DNA from: Euryodendron excelsum
Taxonomy: Eukaryota; Streptophyta; Magnoliopsida; Ericales; Pentaphylacaceae
Assembly (NCBI GenBank): GCA_033060915.1
Contig: CM065392.1
Location: forward strand, 18,375,001 to 18,439,000
Length of the DNA stretch: 64,000 bases
Reading direction: 5' to 3'
Part shown: in pieces, positions 11,769-24,249 of the stretch
Position numbering within the stretch: the first letter of the stretch is position 1
Layout of the letters: every line of letters begins with the position of its first letter
The notes under the pieces: model-generated
Databases searched by the model: none
Told to the model about the DNA's origin: nothing
What the model saw: the letters and a program-made list of their open reading frames with translations, nothing else
Made by a program: the position numbers and the translations under genes

Positions 11769-12974
11769 GATTGTGAAAGACACATTTACAATTTGAAAAC
11801 ACTAAAAAACAGGGCACCAACTCAATTCCATTTCATGCTCTAATTCCAGTGACATTCAAATGTGGGATCTATTGCATGCTCTAATTCCATGTTAAGTTCT
11901 TAAGCACCAACTCATTTAAAAGCTTTAAGTTATTAAGAAATTAGCCCAACAATAAACATCATGTGATGCAACTGCTCGAAATAATTTACTTCAAGTTCAC
12001 AGCCTAAAATAAATTACCAGGATTAGTTGAAGGTCTGTTGGCAAATTGTTGTTGCAACAAGGCTAATTGAGATTGCATGTAAGCCATAGCTTCTTCCTGT
12101 TGTGTCTCTAACAATTGAAATTTCTCTTGTAGCCCTTCAGTTTTTTTTCATGCCTTTGCTGCGTCTCTTTAAGCCTCTTCTTGACACATCTGAGCCTCCA
12201 TAGCATCTACTCTAACCTGTTCAACATCTCTCATAAGCTGTGAGCGAGTGGGTAATCCAGATGATGATGAGCTAGGCTTTGGACCTGGACCTAAGCCAAG
12301 TATATATCCTGATCTTGGTCCAAGGACCTTTTCAGAAAGTAGTTCATCTGACAATGGACCTAATCCTGATGCGATAGCTTCCTCATGAGCTTCACATAGG
12401 TTGTACTGCAAACACCGTGTTAAAATTAAGCATACTTACATTTACCTACAATGAACATGTATAATTCATAAATTTAAACCAAATTTTAAGTTTCTGCCAC
12501 TTACATATGCAATCTCTGAATTTGCATCCACCCATGCATTTTTCTTTTTGCTAAAATGAGTCTCTTTCCACCATTGAGGGAAGTCAGGATCCACCTCAGT
12601 TTGTTTTTTCTATTACATTAGTATTGTGAAAGCAGTCATATACATGATATATTATGTATAATATGAAAAATTATTCTTGTAGGATAGAAAAGAAAAAAAA
12701 ACATACCAACTCAATTGCAACCTTGTAGTAAGCTTTTGAACCTGCAACATGATAAACCTTCTGCTTCGATTTATTCATTTTATTCTTTTCACACTTCACC
12801 TAAATTTACAACAAACAATTAAGTAATGCAATAACATCTATATAATAAGACATAAATCTGGCATTGTCGATATAATTCACATCTATTGACACTATACTAT
12901 CAACCATAAATCTGACATTTTTCATATAATTCACATCATCGATCTTAATAAAAAATATATGTTAAATAAATTGT

Positions 12975-13165
12975 CCAAAAAGAGGGGTTGTCCAGTTTGT
13001 CAAAACAGAGTGTAGACCCTTTTTTCCAGACCACTTTACATTAAAATCTAAATCTACTGGAAGTTAATCAACAAGTAAATCTTATATGGTTGGAGAGATA
13101 TACAAGTCAATTTTCTAACAAAAAAACAGAGCATGATTTGGTTCACTGTGGAGAGAGATATGGCT
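12975..13165. repeat. Third copy of the 194-bp repeat
   Basis: It shares CTTTACATTAAAATCT, GGAAGTTAATCAACAA and ACAGAGCATGATTTGG with the tandem pair at about 6600-7010. It lies in a non-coding part of the CACTA ORF1 gene. Confidence 0.75.
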
Positions 13166-14249
13166 CTGGAGAGACCTTGTTTTCCTACGTCCTTTAGCCA
13201 CTCCACCTCTTTTCATTTTCCTTGTTCTTACGTGTGATTTATCAAGAGTCTCATAAATTTTTTTCACGTTTTTCTTGTCTTCTCCATAAATGGCGGTAGT
13301 CAAAGATTGATTGTATTTGTAATAAACCAAGTGTGCTTGTGTGTCTGTCAAACTAACTTGCTTTTCCAACAGATCATACAACAATCAAAGGCATAATGTG
13401 AAACTAATGGTTTCAGCAGGCATAATCTCAAACTAATGGATATTGGAGGATCTTCCCATCAGAGTCAGTCTATGTTTTCTAATGATTCAGAAGCATTATA
13501 GGATTGTTTATTGAGAGTAGTTTACTTAAGTTGTTAAGTTCTATAAGACTCAATCATCAAGTAGCAATCAACAAGACCTAACATGTATAACTAAGACAAT
13601 TTCTGTTTTTTGACATGTAACCCAAGCAACACATATTTAAAGTTTACCATTTGCATTCATACTTGATGATTGGGGTCTTACCATAAGTCGCATAAATATA
13701 TCCAATCTTGCTCCTTTATATGTGAGGGCTGGTTGGCTCGCCCTTCTTCCGCTGTTGGGTAAGACCCGAATTTCTTCTTTAATCGGGAACGATTGTCACT
13801 ATATCGTGTACCCATGGCTCGTAATATTTCTTCATCTACATAAGATGCTATAGGAAGTTCAAATTTTTCCTACAATTTGATGAAATTATAATTTTAGTTT
13901 TGTATTTAACATAGAAATTTCATGTAAACACTAGTATAGTAGAGTATATAGTACTTACTCGAATGTGTTCAATCAACCTTTCTTTTGTATGATCCGGCAC
14001 TTTTTCCCATTTCAAAGCCTGCAAAAGAGCAAACTTTCAAACAACAAACCCCAACTCTATGGTATACCTCGTCAAGTCAGTAGTAATTTCACTAGTTGGT
14101 TTTCTTGTTGCTCTAGAAAAGCCCAACTTTATCTGCTCCCCACTGTCTCTAACCTTGGCTAGCTCTAGACCTTTTGTTCTTCCTCGTCCTTTCTTCGAAG
14201 TTGATATGTCTGTTAAATCCATACACATACATGCACTTTGTATTAGTAA

Positions 14250-15696
14250 CTAGGGAATGACCCGTGCCTACGGCACTCCCAAACAGACATGCAGTTACTT
14301 TAACATATAATTTTTAATTTGAAAATTTATGGATCAAAACTGCATGAGTACATTCATAAATTATTCTAAAACCTTTTTTAAAGATACACCTGCTCAAAAT
14401 CCTAACAAAACATTTTTTTCAATATCGATCAAGCAACCACCCAACCATCTAAGACAGTTTGTATTTTGAAAAATTCTAAATAAAAAACAAGTAGTTAGTC
14501 ACCTTGAAAATGCAAAAAACAAAACTAAGCAGTACGAAAAAATGAATACAAAGTCAATTAGACATAAATTTTGGTTATTCTCTAAATGAATCAAAGCAAC
14601 TTCTATCCATGAAATAGGGTTAAATGTATTTTCTTTTTAAATGGTTTCACTGGTATGAGGCATGTATGTGATGCAAGCCAAAACGGGTGTTGAGTGCAAA
14701 ACCGTGGAAGCACAACCACGTGAATTTGTGTGCATGTGTGAGAGAAAAAGAGAGAGTTCAAACACACAGAAGCAGGGGAATATAGGGAAAAAAGAAGAGA
14801 AACTCTTATAGGCTCAGTTTCTCGTGATAAAATAATAAGGTATCCACCAACTTTGTGCCCTGAAAACTATAATTCAGAAACAAACTCTCTTTTTAATTGA
14901 ACCCCAAATTTCTCCATGCCTGAGTAATGCGCTGTTATTGGTTCTTCTACAAATTTTGCATCATGTTCGTTCAATCAAATGGGTGACAGAAATATGTTTT
15001 GTAAATTGCAAACCACAATAAAGATACAAGATAAAAGAGAACACAGGAAAAATAACAAAGAAAAATAGCGAGACAGAGAGAGGGTTTCAATGAACAAACA
15101 AAAATCAAGTGAAGCAAAATACAATTTTAAGAACACAGAAAAGATAGCAAACGTCCAAAGGGCACATACACAATCAAACACAGATCACAAATCTCATTAA
15201 AATACAAAAATAAATAATAATAACATTTGTAAAACTCAAATGCCGTAATTATCAGCTTACAATCTAACTTAAATCTTCGACATTGGACACATTCGAGAGC
15301 CGACTCAGCCTCGAATGAGAATCGTTGTCCGCCTCAGCTGATGTGACGACAGCCAAAGCTCTTTTCGTGTATATTGAATGGTAGAGAGGTTAGATGATGG
15401 GTTTGCAAACTGATGGTCAAGGAGGAAGGTAGCCATGGTGGTTTTGCTGGGTTAGCCATGGGAGTGTGGGACCACTAATGTGATGTTCCTGAGCGAATGT
15501 GTAAAAGGCGTAGAAAATGGACTTGAGCCTTTGATCGAAGTATCTCATATGTTTTAAACCTTTAGATCAAACTTTGTCTCTAACACATTTTTAGCCGTTC
15601 ATCTAAGCCATTCAATGAAGATGAATACAAAATATATGCCACGTATGACAAATGTCCCATCAAAGATTCAAAAACTTAGTTGCTTTATTATATAGA
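14250..15696 (-). mobile_element. Non-autonomous Helitron C inside the CACTA ORF1 intron
   Basis: On the minus strand it begins TCTATATAATAAAGCAACT (15696) and ends with hairpin GTGCCGTAGGCAC (14264-14276) followed by GGGTCATTCCCTAG (last base 14250). The flanks are A (14249) and T (15697), the exact A|T target site. The CTRR end is intact (CTAG). Length is 1,447 bp; no Rep/helicase and no recognisable captured protein are seen. It is the best-defined member of the Helitron family in this window. Confidence 0.85.
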
Positions 15697-16215
15697 TGTG
15701 TAAAAAAAAATGTTTTCAATAATTAAAAAATGGATATTTTTTTATCAATTTATGCCATGTAAACATATTCATTATGCTATAACACATACTAGTTGTCATG
15801 GATGTGCTCTGTTCCACAGTCTCGGATGACTGTGGATTAATATATGAACTTCGCTCTACGTCAGGGGTCAATCCTAACGATCCTTCAGCTGCAGGTGCTA
15901 ATGTAGTCAATCCTCGACCTTGGCCTCGACCTCGACCTCGTCCTCTTGTTGACATCTGTAATAAGTTTTTGTACAACAGTTATAATTAGTTTAACAATAA
16001 TTACTTTTATGACAATAAATTAAAGAAAAAAAGCATGATAAGTCCACATGTACCTCAGATCAATAAAATTTGAAGATTAATATGAAAACCACTAATTATT
16101 GATACATAACAAGCTATAAACGTATCACAAGACCAAAAAGCTTTCACTAATATCGATCCATTTAATTTTAGAAAATTGGAAAAGACATATTTGCAAAAAT
16201 TTAAGTAATTCACTG

Positions 16216-19200
16216 CTATTCAGTGTCACTATCTGTTGACATATTATCTCCCTCTATAGTATCATCAGTAGAGGACTCAACATCATACATTTCACTGTTA
16301 TCGTCTATAAAAGAATCTTCATCCTCTTCTCTCTCCTCATCACTCGGTATGGTATCGATATTAATATGTACCAACTCTGTGTCATCTCTGTGCATCATTA
16401 CGGGTTGATCAATAACCTCAACTGTATTGCCAAATCCATATGACTCGTCCTCTTGGTATGGCTCATGTTCCTCGTCCTCTTCTTCTTCTTGTTCTAGAAT
16501 GTCATATACTACTCGAGGAAATATCTTATGTATAACTCGCCAATTCGCACCATTCCTCGTGTCACTCAAATAGAAAACTTGTTCTGCCTGAGATGCTAGC
16601 ACAAAAGGCTCATCTGCATACCATGTTTTTGTTATGTTGATACTAACAAAGTTGTGTTCATCCACAAGTACACCAAGTGCCCTACCAACATCCCACCAAT
16701 CACACCTAAAAAGGGTAACATAGTTTCTACCTAAATATGACAACTAAATAACATCTGTAACGACACCGTAAAAATCAATACTTTGCCCTTCATGGTCACC
16801 CTTCACAACTAGACCGCAATTCTGGGTATTACGGTGATTCTCGCGTTCTTAAGTATGAAACCGAAGCCCATTAATTACGCAACCACTATATCGTGCCACT
16901 TCAGGATCAAGACCCCGAGCCAAATTTAGAAGTTGATGGTCTACACCTTCATAGCCTTCTTTCCATTGTTGTGTCACCTAGTTTCATATGTGAATCAGAT
17001 TAACGTACAAATATATATATCATTTAATTATGGCATATAATGGGAGGGTAACTAAATGCACTGAAATGCTTCACATGACTTATAATCCTTACCCATTCTA
17101 GAAACCATGATTGAAAATTCTCTTGATGCCTCTTTTCTACGTTTCGGTTACTTTCTCCCTTGAGCTCTTCCTTATGTTTCCTATAAAACATGACTTGCAC
17201 TTAGATAGGATATGAATTTTGGAAATAAAACTCAAAAACTGAAATTAAACCCAAAGTTTTATTAGTAGTTAACTCACTCTATATAGGGTATACTTCCTCA
17301 CAGTTGTTCAGCACATATGATTGAACTCTGGCTAGATCTTTCAAATTAAGCTCCTCACAACGTGCAGCTCCGAATCCATGACCAGTTTGGGCAAATATGG
17401 GCATTCTTTCAACTTGCTCAATTGATGGAGCTCCTTCGTAGTTTCGCTCTGTTATATTAAATCTCGTTTCAATCCCTTCAAAGTACATCGAACAGAAGTT
17501 CATGCATTCCATTTTAATGTAACCTTTAGCAATGGATCCTTCAGGATGAGCTTTGTTATGTACATACTCCTTTAGAATTTTCATGCACCTGTTAATGAAC
17601 ATATCAATACATACAATCGACCCACTACACTCTCAAGATGAATAGTAAAATGCAAAGCCTTTAGAAGTATTTGTTAATTGTGATAAATACCTTTCAAATG
17701 GGTACATCCACCGATATTGCACTGGTCCAACAAGCAATGCCTCATCTACTAGGTGAATTGTTAGGTAGATCATTACATAAAAAAAACTTGGTGGGAATAT
17801 TTTTTCCAACTTGCATAAGACAAAAATAATGTCATTCTTCAGTCGTTGTAACACATCTATATTCAATGTCTTTGATGTCAACTCTTTGAAAAATAAACCC
17901 ATCTCAATTAATGTCTTAGACACATCCTTCTGTAAATATACGCGAAGTGCAACAGGAATAAGTCATTGTAATAGGGCATGACAATCATGACTTTTAAGTC
18001 TTGTTATACGACAATCGCTGACACTCACACATCGAGAAATGTTTGAGGCATAGCCATCTAGAAATTTTACTGAACTTAGGAATTCAAAAAAATCACTCTT
18101 TTCAGCTGGGGAGAAAGTGTAACATGCAGAAGGGATGTATATTTTCTCATTCACATGCTTTGGATGTAGCCCAAGCCTTATCCCCATACCCTTCATATCA
18201 AGTCAAGCATATCCCCATATCCTTCATATCAAGTAGAGCCTTATATGTGTCTTTTGTTTTTCCCTGAATGTTTAATAAAGTTCCGATGATACTATCACAT
18301 ACATTCTTCTCAATATGCATGACATCGAGATTGTGGCAAATTTTGAGGGTTTTCCAATAAGGCAATTCAAAGAAAATGCTCTGCTTTGACCAATTCAAGT
18401 TAGTAGGAGACCGTTTTCTTGTCTTTCCATGTTCATATACCTTCCCATATGTTGTTTGCACCACATTTTCCAATTGTTTAATCACATCTTCTCCAGATAA
18501 TATTTTTGGTCTCTGCTTACATTTTACCTTACCATCAAAAGAATGCTTACTTTCCCATAAATAGTGATCTATCGGTAAGAATCAACTATGTCCCATATAA
18601 CAAGTCTTTCTCACATAATGTAAGTATTAATAAGATGCATCTTCGTTGCTTGTTGAGCAAGCTAATTTCCCTTTAGTGCTCCAACCAGACAACATTGCAT
18701 ATGCAGGGAAGTCATGAATGGTCCATACCAATGCAGCATGTAACTCAAAATTTTGGTCACTAGATGCATCATAAGTTTCAACACCTGTATCCCAAAGTTC
18801 TTTTAACTCATCTATCAACGGTTGTAAAAAACATATCGATGTCAATTCCAGGAGCCTTATGCCCAGGAATAAGAAGAGTCATCATGAAAAATGGAACCTT
18901 CATACATTTCCATGGTGGCAAATTATACAGGACAAGAATTACTGGCCACATACTGTATGAGGTACTCATGTTTCCAAATGGATTGAAACCGTCACTTGCC
19001 AACCCAAGCCTAACATTGCGAGGATCAATAGCAAATGAATTGTGTTTTTTGTCAAAGTCTTTCTATGCTTCAGAGTCGGCAGGATGATGCAATACTCTAT
19101 TTTCCTCAATTCGCTTGTCCTTATGCCATCTCATATCTGCAGCTATCTTCCTTGAGGCAAACAATCTCTTTAGCCTTGGTATCAAAGGGAAATATCTCAA

Positions 19201-19998
19201 TACTTTGTGAGGAACCTGCTTACCCTTCCCTTATTTAAATTTGTACCTAGGTGCTTTACATGAGGGACACTTGTCTGCAGATTTATACTCCTTCCAAAAT
19301 AGTACACAGTCATTCTTACATACATGTATCTTTTCATAGCTAAGGCCTAGGTCTCGAACAACTTTCTCAACCTCATCATGGTTTTTTAGGATTTTTGCCC
19401 CAGAAGGAAATGCATTCTTCAATAGCTTAAGTAAAATTGTTAATGACTTGTCACTCCACTTATTAATTAACTTTATGTGAAGCAACTTTACAATAAAAGA
19501 CAATTAAGAGAACTTCTAACAACCTCTGTAAGGTTCTTGCTCAGCATCGCTCATTAACTTGAAAATTTTATTTGTTTCTCCATTGGATCCACTAGGTATA
19601 TCAGGACCATGCCTCTCAAAAGTCACCCCTGGCCAATCATTTGTGAATCTTTCACAACGCACATCATCTAGTATTTCTTGCTTGTCATCCACACCATTGC
19701 CCTCTTCTTCAACCACAAGATCATTATCATTGTCATTCCATTCATGATCATACTTTTCCCCATGATGAACCCATCGACTATACCCAACTACCACCCCCCA
19801 CGCAAACATATGCTCCTCAACTTCATATGGAGTCATCTTATCGCTATTGTTGCATTTAATACATGAACATGGTATCGTAGTCTCCCCAGGTTCAATATGA
19901 TCAGTTGCAAATTTGAGAAACTCTCTTACTCCTTTAAAATACTGAGGGTGCCTTCTATTATGAATCTCCATCCAACTCCTATCCATCTTGAAATCCAT
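16216..19998 (-). pseudogene. CACTA TNP2-type transposase, decayed
   Basis: Minus-strand blocks follow the usual plant CACTA order. A transposase-associated domain lies at 19998-19516 (MDRSWMEIHNRRHPQYFKGV; CSCIKCNN). The TNP2 core covers 19503-18200 (NDCVLFWKEYKSADKCPSCK, LASDGFNPFGNMSTSYSMWP, HDFPAYAMLSGWSTKGKL, HNLDVMHIEKNVCDSIIGTL). DUF4218-like parts follow at 18196-17279 (VSDCRITRLKSHDCHALLQ; PVQYRWMYPFERYLSQL), and a DUF4216-like C-terminus at about 16990-16216 (RCDWWDVGRALGVLVDEHNF) ends in an acidic tail. In-frame stops or frameshifts fall near 19231, 19085, 18624, 18197, 17963, 16850 and 16744, so no full transposase can be made. It supplies the class diagnosis for the 5132-34425 element. 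Confidence 0.92.
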
Positions 19999-19999
19999 A

Positions 20000-22750
20000 T
20001 AATGTCAACATATCGTTACATGAATAAATGAAACACATTACTATTAATGATGTATATATGTTATTTATAATAAAAACGATAAGAGAGAAACAAGGGATAT
20101 GAAATAAATTAAATACTTAGAGCATGGTAGTCAGACAATAAAAATTGGTGGTGTCCAGTACAGCCACAGGAGGAGTGAGTGTTGGGCAAGACATAGATTT
20201 TTGAACTAATCATATTAAATTTTAAGGAAGAACATAAGACCGTGTGGGTGTGAGATTTCAAATTTGGTGTGGGATTAGCTACCAGATCAAAAGAGATTAC
20301 TATTTTTCTGTGACATTATCTTTGTTTAATTGATGACTAATAATTTATATCATTTCCTTTTAATATGCCATTCACACAATAGAATTTGTCTTTATTCTCT
20401 ATGATTAGCAAGCCTAAAGATTTATCTTCACCCAGTTGGCATGGATATAGATAAATAAACAACGTTTTGTGCTCAGAAACCTATATATATGTGTGTTATA
20501 ATCACAAATGATGCACTTAATTTGATGGACATCAGATGTTACTAGAAGCGTCATCTTCCCAAAGTCCAAAGAAAATTAAAAACACCACATACATTTTACC
20601 ACTTGTCACATCCAGATCAATCCAATTGCAAAAATCATACAAAACAGAAAAATTACTAAAGAAAAGGGGAAACTGTGAAATGAATGGATCAGGTAATATG
20701 AATAAGGTAATCATTTACAAAAGAAAGATAATGTGACATGAATGGCTTTAGTTTCATTCGGATTCTAAATCATAAATCATTGGATTCAATTAAAAATTGT
20801 AAAATATGATGAAGCATATAATATTGATAGGGATAAGAAAACAATAATATTATCGATGTTAAACTTATCGCAATTCATGAATGAATCAATGAAGCATTAC
20901 TAGTCAAGCCAACCAATTTCCATAAAACAGCGTCCAAATGGAATAAACAAACAAAATATGGGGCCTACAATAACTAATAATCAGGGTGTAGGCATTGCCT
21001 TCCAATCTAGAGAGTAATTTATAAGAAATTATCTTTTGTTCTACATATGACATTACCTATCTTCAATCAGTACATATACTCTTAGAAAGATCAGTAGTAG
21101 GCATGAACAAAAAAATAAAATGAAAAAATAACAAAGAAACCTCAAAAGCTAGAACCCTCCACCACCACTACAACCCACAACACACATTACAAATCTCATT
21201 AACAAGATGAAAAGGGAAAAAATTTGTGAAACTCAAAAGCTCTACTTTTTATCTTACAATCTTCATTAAATGTTTGGCTTTGGACATGATCAAGAGCTAA
21301 CCTGGCCTCGGTTCAAAATGGGTCGTTCGGCTCTATTGATGGGAAAGTGACCAAAGCTCTCTATTCATCAACATCAACTGATTCAGCGAACAGGGACGCA
21401 CAAGTCCTCTACCACCAGTACAACCCTCCCGTCCACCAGCACCCTCCTCCCCTCAGTGGCCCTTCGTACCACCCCAAAACTCGAGTCACGAACAGCCAAC
21501 ACCCAAATACAAGGAGAAAAAAAAATGAAATACAGAGAGAGTGAAGCACTTACGGTACAGAGGTCGGCGGTGGGGGTATCATTGACTCCTCCGGTGGTGA
21601 ATGAGAGAGAGAGTGAGAGATAGGCAGCGAGAGAAAGTGGTTGCAGGGAGAGAGCGCGGGAAACTTCTGAGATGAAGGCAAAGAAAGAGCGGGAGATTAG
21701 GTTTTACCTGGTGGCAGCCGCACCACATAGACGTACAAATGAAATTGAAGAATATAATAACATTTTCAAATTGAATAAAATAAAACCCTATGAATACAAA
21801 TAACCCAATTTAATTTAGTCACTATTTGGAACCATGTATTTTTGTCAATTGGATTTCAAAATAGCAAAGAAAAGGGTTTCTAAGATAATCCCAATTTTGT
21901 GTCTAGTATTAATTTACGGGAATTAAAAAAATTAATTTTATTTCTTCTTATTTGTTTAATAAGGAATCGAAAAGCAAAATATTTTGATGACAACAGTGCC
22001 CACATATTAGGCTACTCAGATAATTAAAAAAAAAAGAAAATAAAGGGAGGGCAAGGTTGTAACTATCTACCAATTAAGAATTAATTATTTCCAATTCACA
22101 TGTAATCTAACAAATTGCCAAAGGATTTCAAGGTTTTTCATTTTTCTTTTTCAAATCCCACTGAATGAATCCTATTTTAAATTTTATTCATTAAAAACAT
22201 ATGAAAGTGGATCGTTCCAATTGTAGAAGCGACCGGTTAGGTTGACCCGTGAACAACTCAAATGGATTGGTTGTTTAGTAGTTACTTTTTTTACTTTTTT
22301 TTAAGCCATTACATAAAGTAGTTTGGTTTTATGGGTTTGGAGTCATTCACGGGTCGGGTTGGATAGTGACCCGCTATCCGAACCGCCAATCTCGAGTTCA
22401 AAAACAATGTAACCCATTTCCATTTGGTTTGGTTTGGGTTGGGTTTGGGAATGGCCTTAGGGGTGTGCATGGGTCGGTTTGGTTCGGGTTGATGGCTAAA
22501 CTATAACCGAGCCATTCTTCATCAGTTCCAAGATTGGTTTGGGTTAGTTCCTTAGTTCTGCCCAAGCCGGGTTGGGTTGGTTCTGCCTGTACAATTGTGA
22601 GTTAATACAGTACAGATACAAAATTTCCCAAACAGATGCAGTAAGGTCTGAAAATGGTTTAGATATTTTCATAAGATTATACAATCTTACCTCCCATGTA
22701 CTATCATGTTGTTTCAATGTTTTTAACATATGACTCTAAATTGTAATAAA
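20000..22750. other. CACTA interior upstream of the TNP2 gene; mostly non-coding
   Basis: No conserved protein is visible. The stretch contains a Helitron-related segment at about 21100-21760. It also has a block at about 22190-22600 rich in GGTTTGGGTT/GGGTCGG words, the look of a common plant short interspersed or MITE-like repeat. Any promoter of the CACTA transposase genes should lie near 20000-20300 but no clear signal was identified. Confidence 0.5.
21100..21760 (-). mobile_element. Helitron-family segment with gene-first-exon-like sequence
   Basis: Positions 21165-21360 align well by eye with the interior of Helitron C (about 15180-15360), including ACAAATCTCATTAA, ATCTTACAATCTT-like and GACCAAAGCTCT words. 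On the minus strand a pyrimidine-rich leader leads to an ATG at 21582 followed by MIPPPPTSVP and then GTAAGTG, a good splice donor. This looks like the first exon of a captured gene. Both element ends are undefined. Confidence 0.45.
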
Positions 22751-22754
22751 ACAA

Positions 22755-23590
22755 CTACATAAAATGAATGTCCAAGTGGGTTGAGGTGCTTGCCTCTCGC
22801 ACCAATGACCACCCTGTTATGGTGAAGTTCCTTAAGGAAAACATATTTTTATGTTTTGGCATGACCCGCGCCATCATTAATAATGGTGGTAAGGATTTTT
22901 GCAACAAGCCTGTCAGGATTTTGATGCGCAAAGACGGGGTTTTGCACAAAGTTGGTACCCCATGTCACCCCCATACGAGTGGTAAAGTGGAATTGGCCAA
23001 TAAAGAGATCAAGCAAACCTTACACAAAACCGTGAACCCCACATGTGAAGATTGGTCTGTACGACTAGTTAATGTGCTTTGGGCATAACAAACAGCGTAC
23101 AAAACGCAATTACTAATGTCTCCCTACCACTTGTCTATGGCAAACCTTGACACCTCCCAGTTGCGTTCGAACATAAAGCTTATTGGGCCATTAGACAGTT
23201 TAATGAGAGTTTAGCTAACACATGAACCCTTCGAAAACTCCAGTTATCTTAATTGGAGGAATTGTGAAACGATGCGTTTGAAAATACTCGCATTGCTAAG
23301 GCTTAAATGAAGACCTTCGAAGACCGGCATATCCCGATGAAAGACCTTCCATGTCGGTCAGAAGGTCCTCTTATATAGAACACCCACTGCATCTCTTACT
23401 GGGTGAAGTCCACAGCAAACGGAGTGATCCTCTTCTTATATGAGATGTTGCTTCCCATGGGGCCATCAATGTTTATAATCTCGATACAGGCTCTAAATTC
23501 AAGATCAATGGGCATCGCCTGAAACCCTATGTTGAGGGTTTTATGAGATAAGTGAAGAGTCTAGCTCTTTATGACCCACCCCCTTACAAG
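22755..23590 (+). pseudogene. Ty3/gypsy pol fragment (integrase C-terminal half)
   Basis: The frame starting MSKWVEVLASRTNDHPVMVK runs through CHPHTSGKVELANKEIK to 23088, as in the catalytic core of gypsy integrases. It continues with stops and frameshifts to a [15 protein letters not shown] tail near 23500, the C-terminal signature of Athila/Tat-type gypsy polyproteins. Everything upstream (gag, protease, RT) is absent, so this is a truncated and dead remnant inside the CACTA element. Confidence 0.85.
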
Positions 23591-23746
23591 TAGTTCCCGC
23601 CCATCTCCTCTTTTTGTTGTATCTTACGTATTCGCATTTTTTTTCCTTTATTTTATTTGTTTAATTTAAATTTTTTTTGGTGTGTCGTGCCGCATCTATC
23701 CTTTCTTGCTTGTCTTCCCGCTCAGTAGTCCGTGCTCGGTTCCCAT

Positions 23747-23775
23747 GGGGGGGGGGGGGGGGGGGGGAGGGGGGG
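23747..23775. repeat. G-tract of ~29 bases
   Basis: A nearly pure run of G with a single A, just downstream of the gypsy pol end. It could be an expanded polypurine tract or a slippage product; the exact length may also be affected by sequencing. Confidence 0.8.
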
Positions 23776-23859
23776 TTTCTATTATTTTTTGCATTTTTTC
23801 TTCTTCTCTTCCTTTCTTTCTGTCCTTTTCACCATGGAGTCAGTTATACTCTCAGATGG

Positions 23860-24240
23860 TCAAGACGCCCATGTATCTTGTCCTGACGATCTGAAAGTTG
23901 ATGCCCATAAGAGTCTTTGTTGGTCGAAGTGTTGGGATGCTCAAGTATCTCATCCTGACGAGCTGAGAGCTATGCCCACAACAAGTGTTTGTTGGTCAAA
24001 GTGTCGGGACGCCCAGGTGTCTCGTCCTGACGAGCCGAGACATGATGCCCAGAGCAACTCTTTGTTGCTGGAAGCGTCGGGATGCCCAAGTGTGTCATCC
24101 TGACGAGCTGAGAGCTGTGCTCCCATTACTTGGACTAGCGTCAGGACATGATTGAAAATCGTCCTGATGACCCGTGGGCTCTGCGGCCAAATTGTTTTGG
24201 TGTCAAGACAAGATTTACCATCGTCCTGACGATCGTGCCC
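23860..24240. repeat. Cluster of CGTCCTGACGA / GTCAGGACG words
   Basis: At least five spaced copies of TCCTGACGA-type words occur, interleaved with GATGCCCA and GTTGG(T)CGAAGTG phrases at a period of about 60-65 bases. Related clusters lie at about 9460-9780 and 32180-32610. The words are near-palindromic in combination (GTCAGGAC...GTCCTGAC). Confidence 0.7.
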
Positions 24241-24249
24241 CTATTTGAA

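Larger units (their letters stand above)
12004..15955 (-). pseudogene. CACTA second gene (TNPA-like, Transposase_24-type ORF), decayed, multi-exon
   Basis: Coding blocks on the minus strand begin at ATG 15955 (MSTRGRGRGRGQGRGLTT). They continue at about 14228-13997 (RGRTKGLELAKVRDSGEQ...), 13860-13680 (ELPIASYVDEEILRAMGTRY... and SRLKKKFGSYPT), 12790-12700 (NKSKQKVYHVAGSKAYYKVA), 12600-12510 (PDFPQWWKETHFSKKKNAWV) and 12411-12004 (LGPRSGYILGLGPGPK, then a Gln-rich tail). These are hallmarks of the second protein of plant CACTA elements, which is thought to bind subterminal repeats. In-frame stops occur in the last block near 12169 and just beyond. A Helitron (14250-15696) lies in the intron between the first two blocks, and a copy of the 194-bp repeat lies near 13000. 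It is downstream of, and co-oriented with, the TNP2 gene. Confidence 0.8.
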
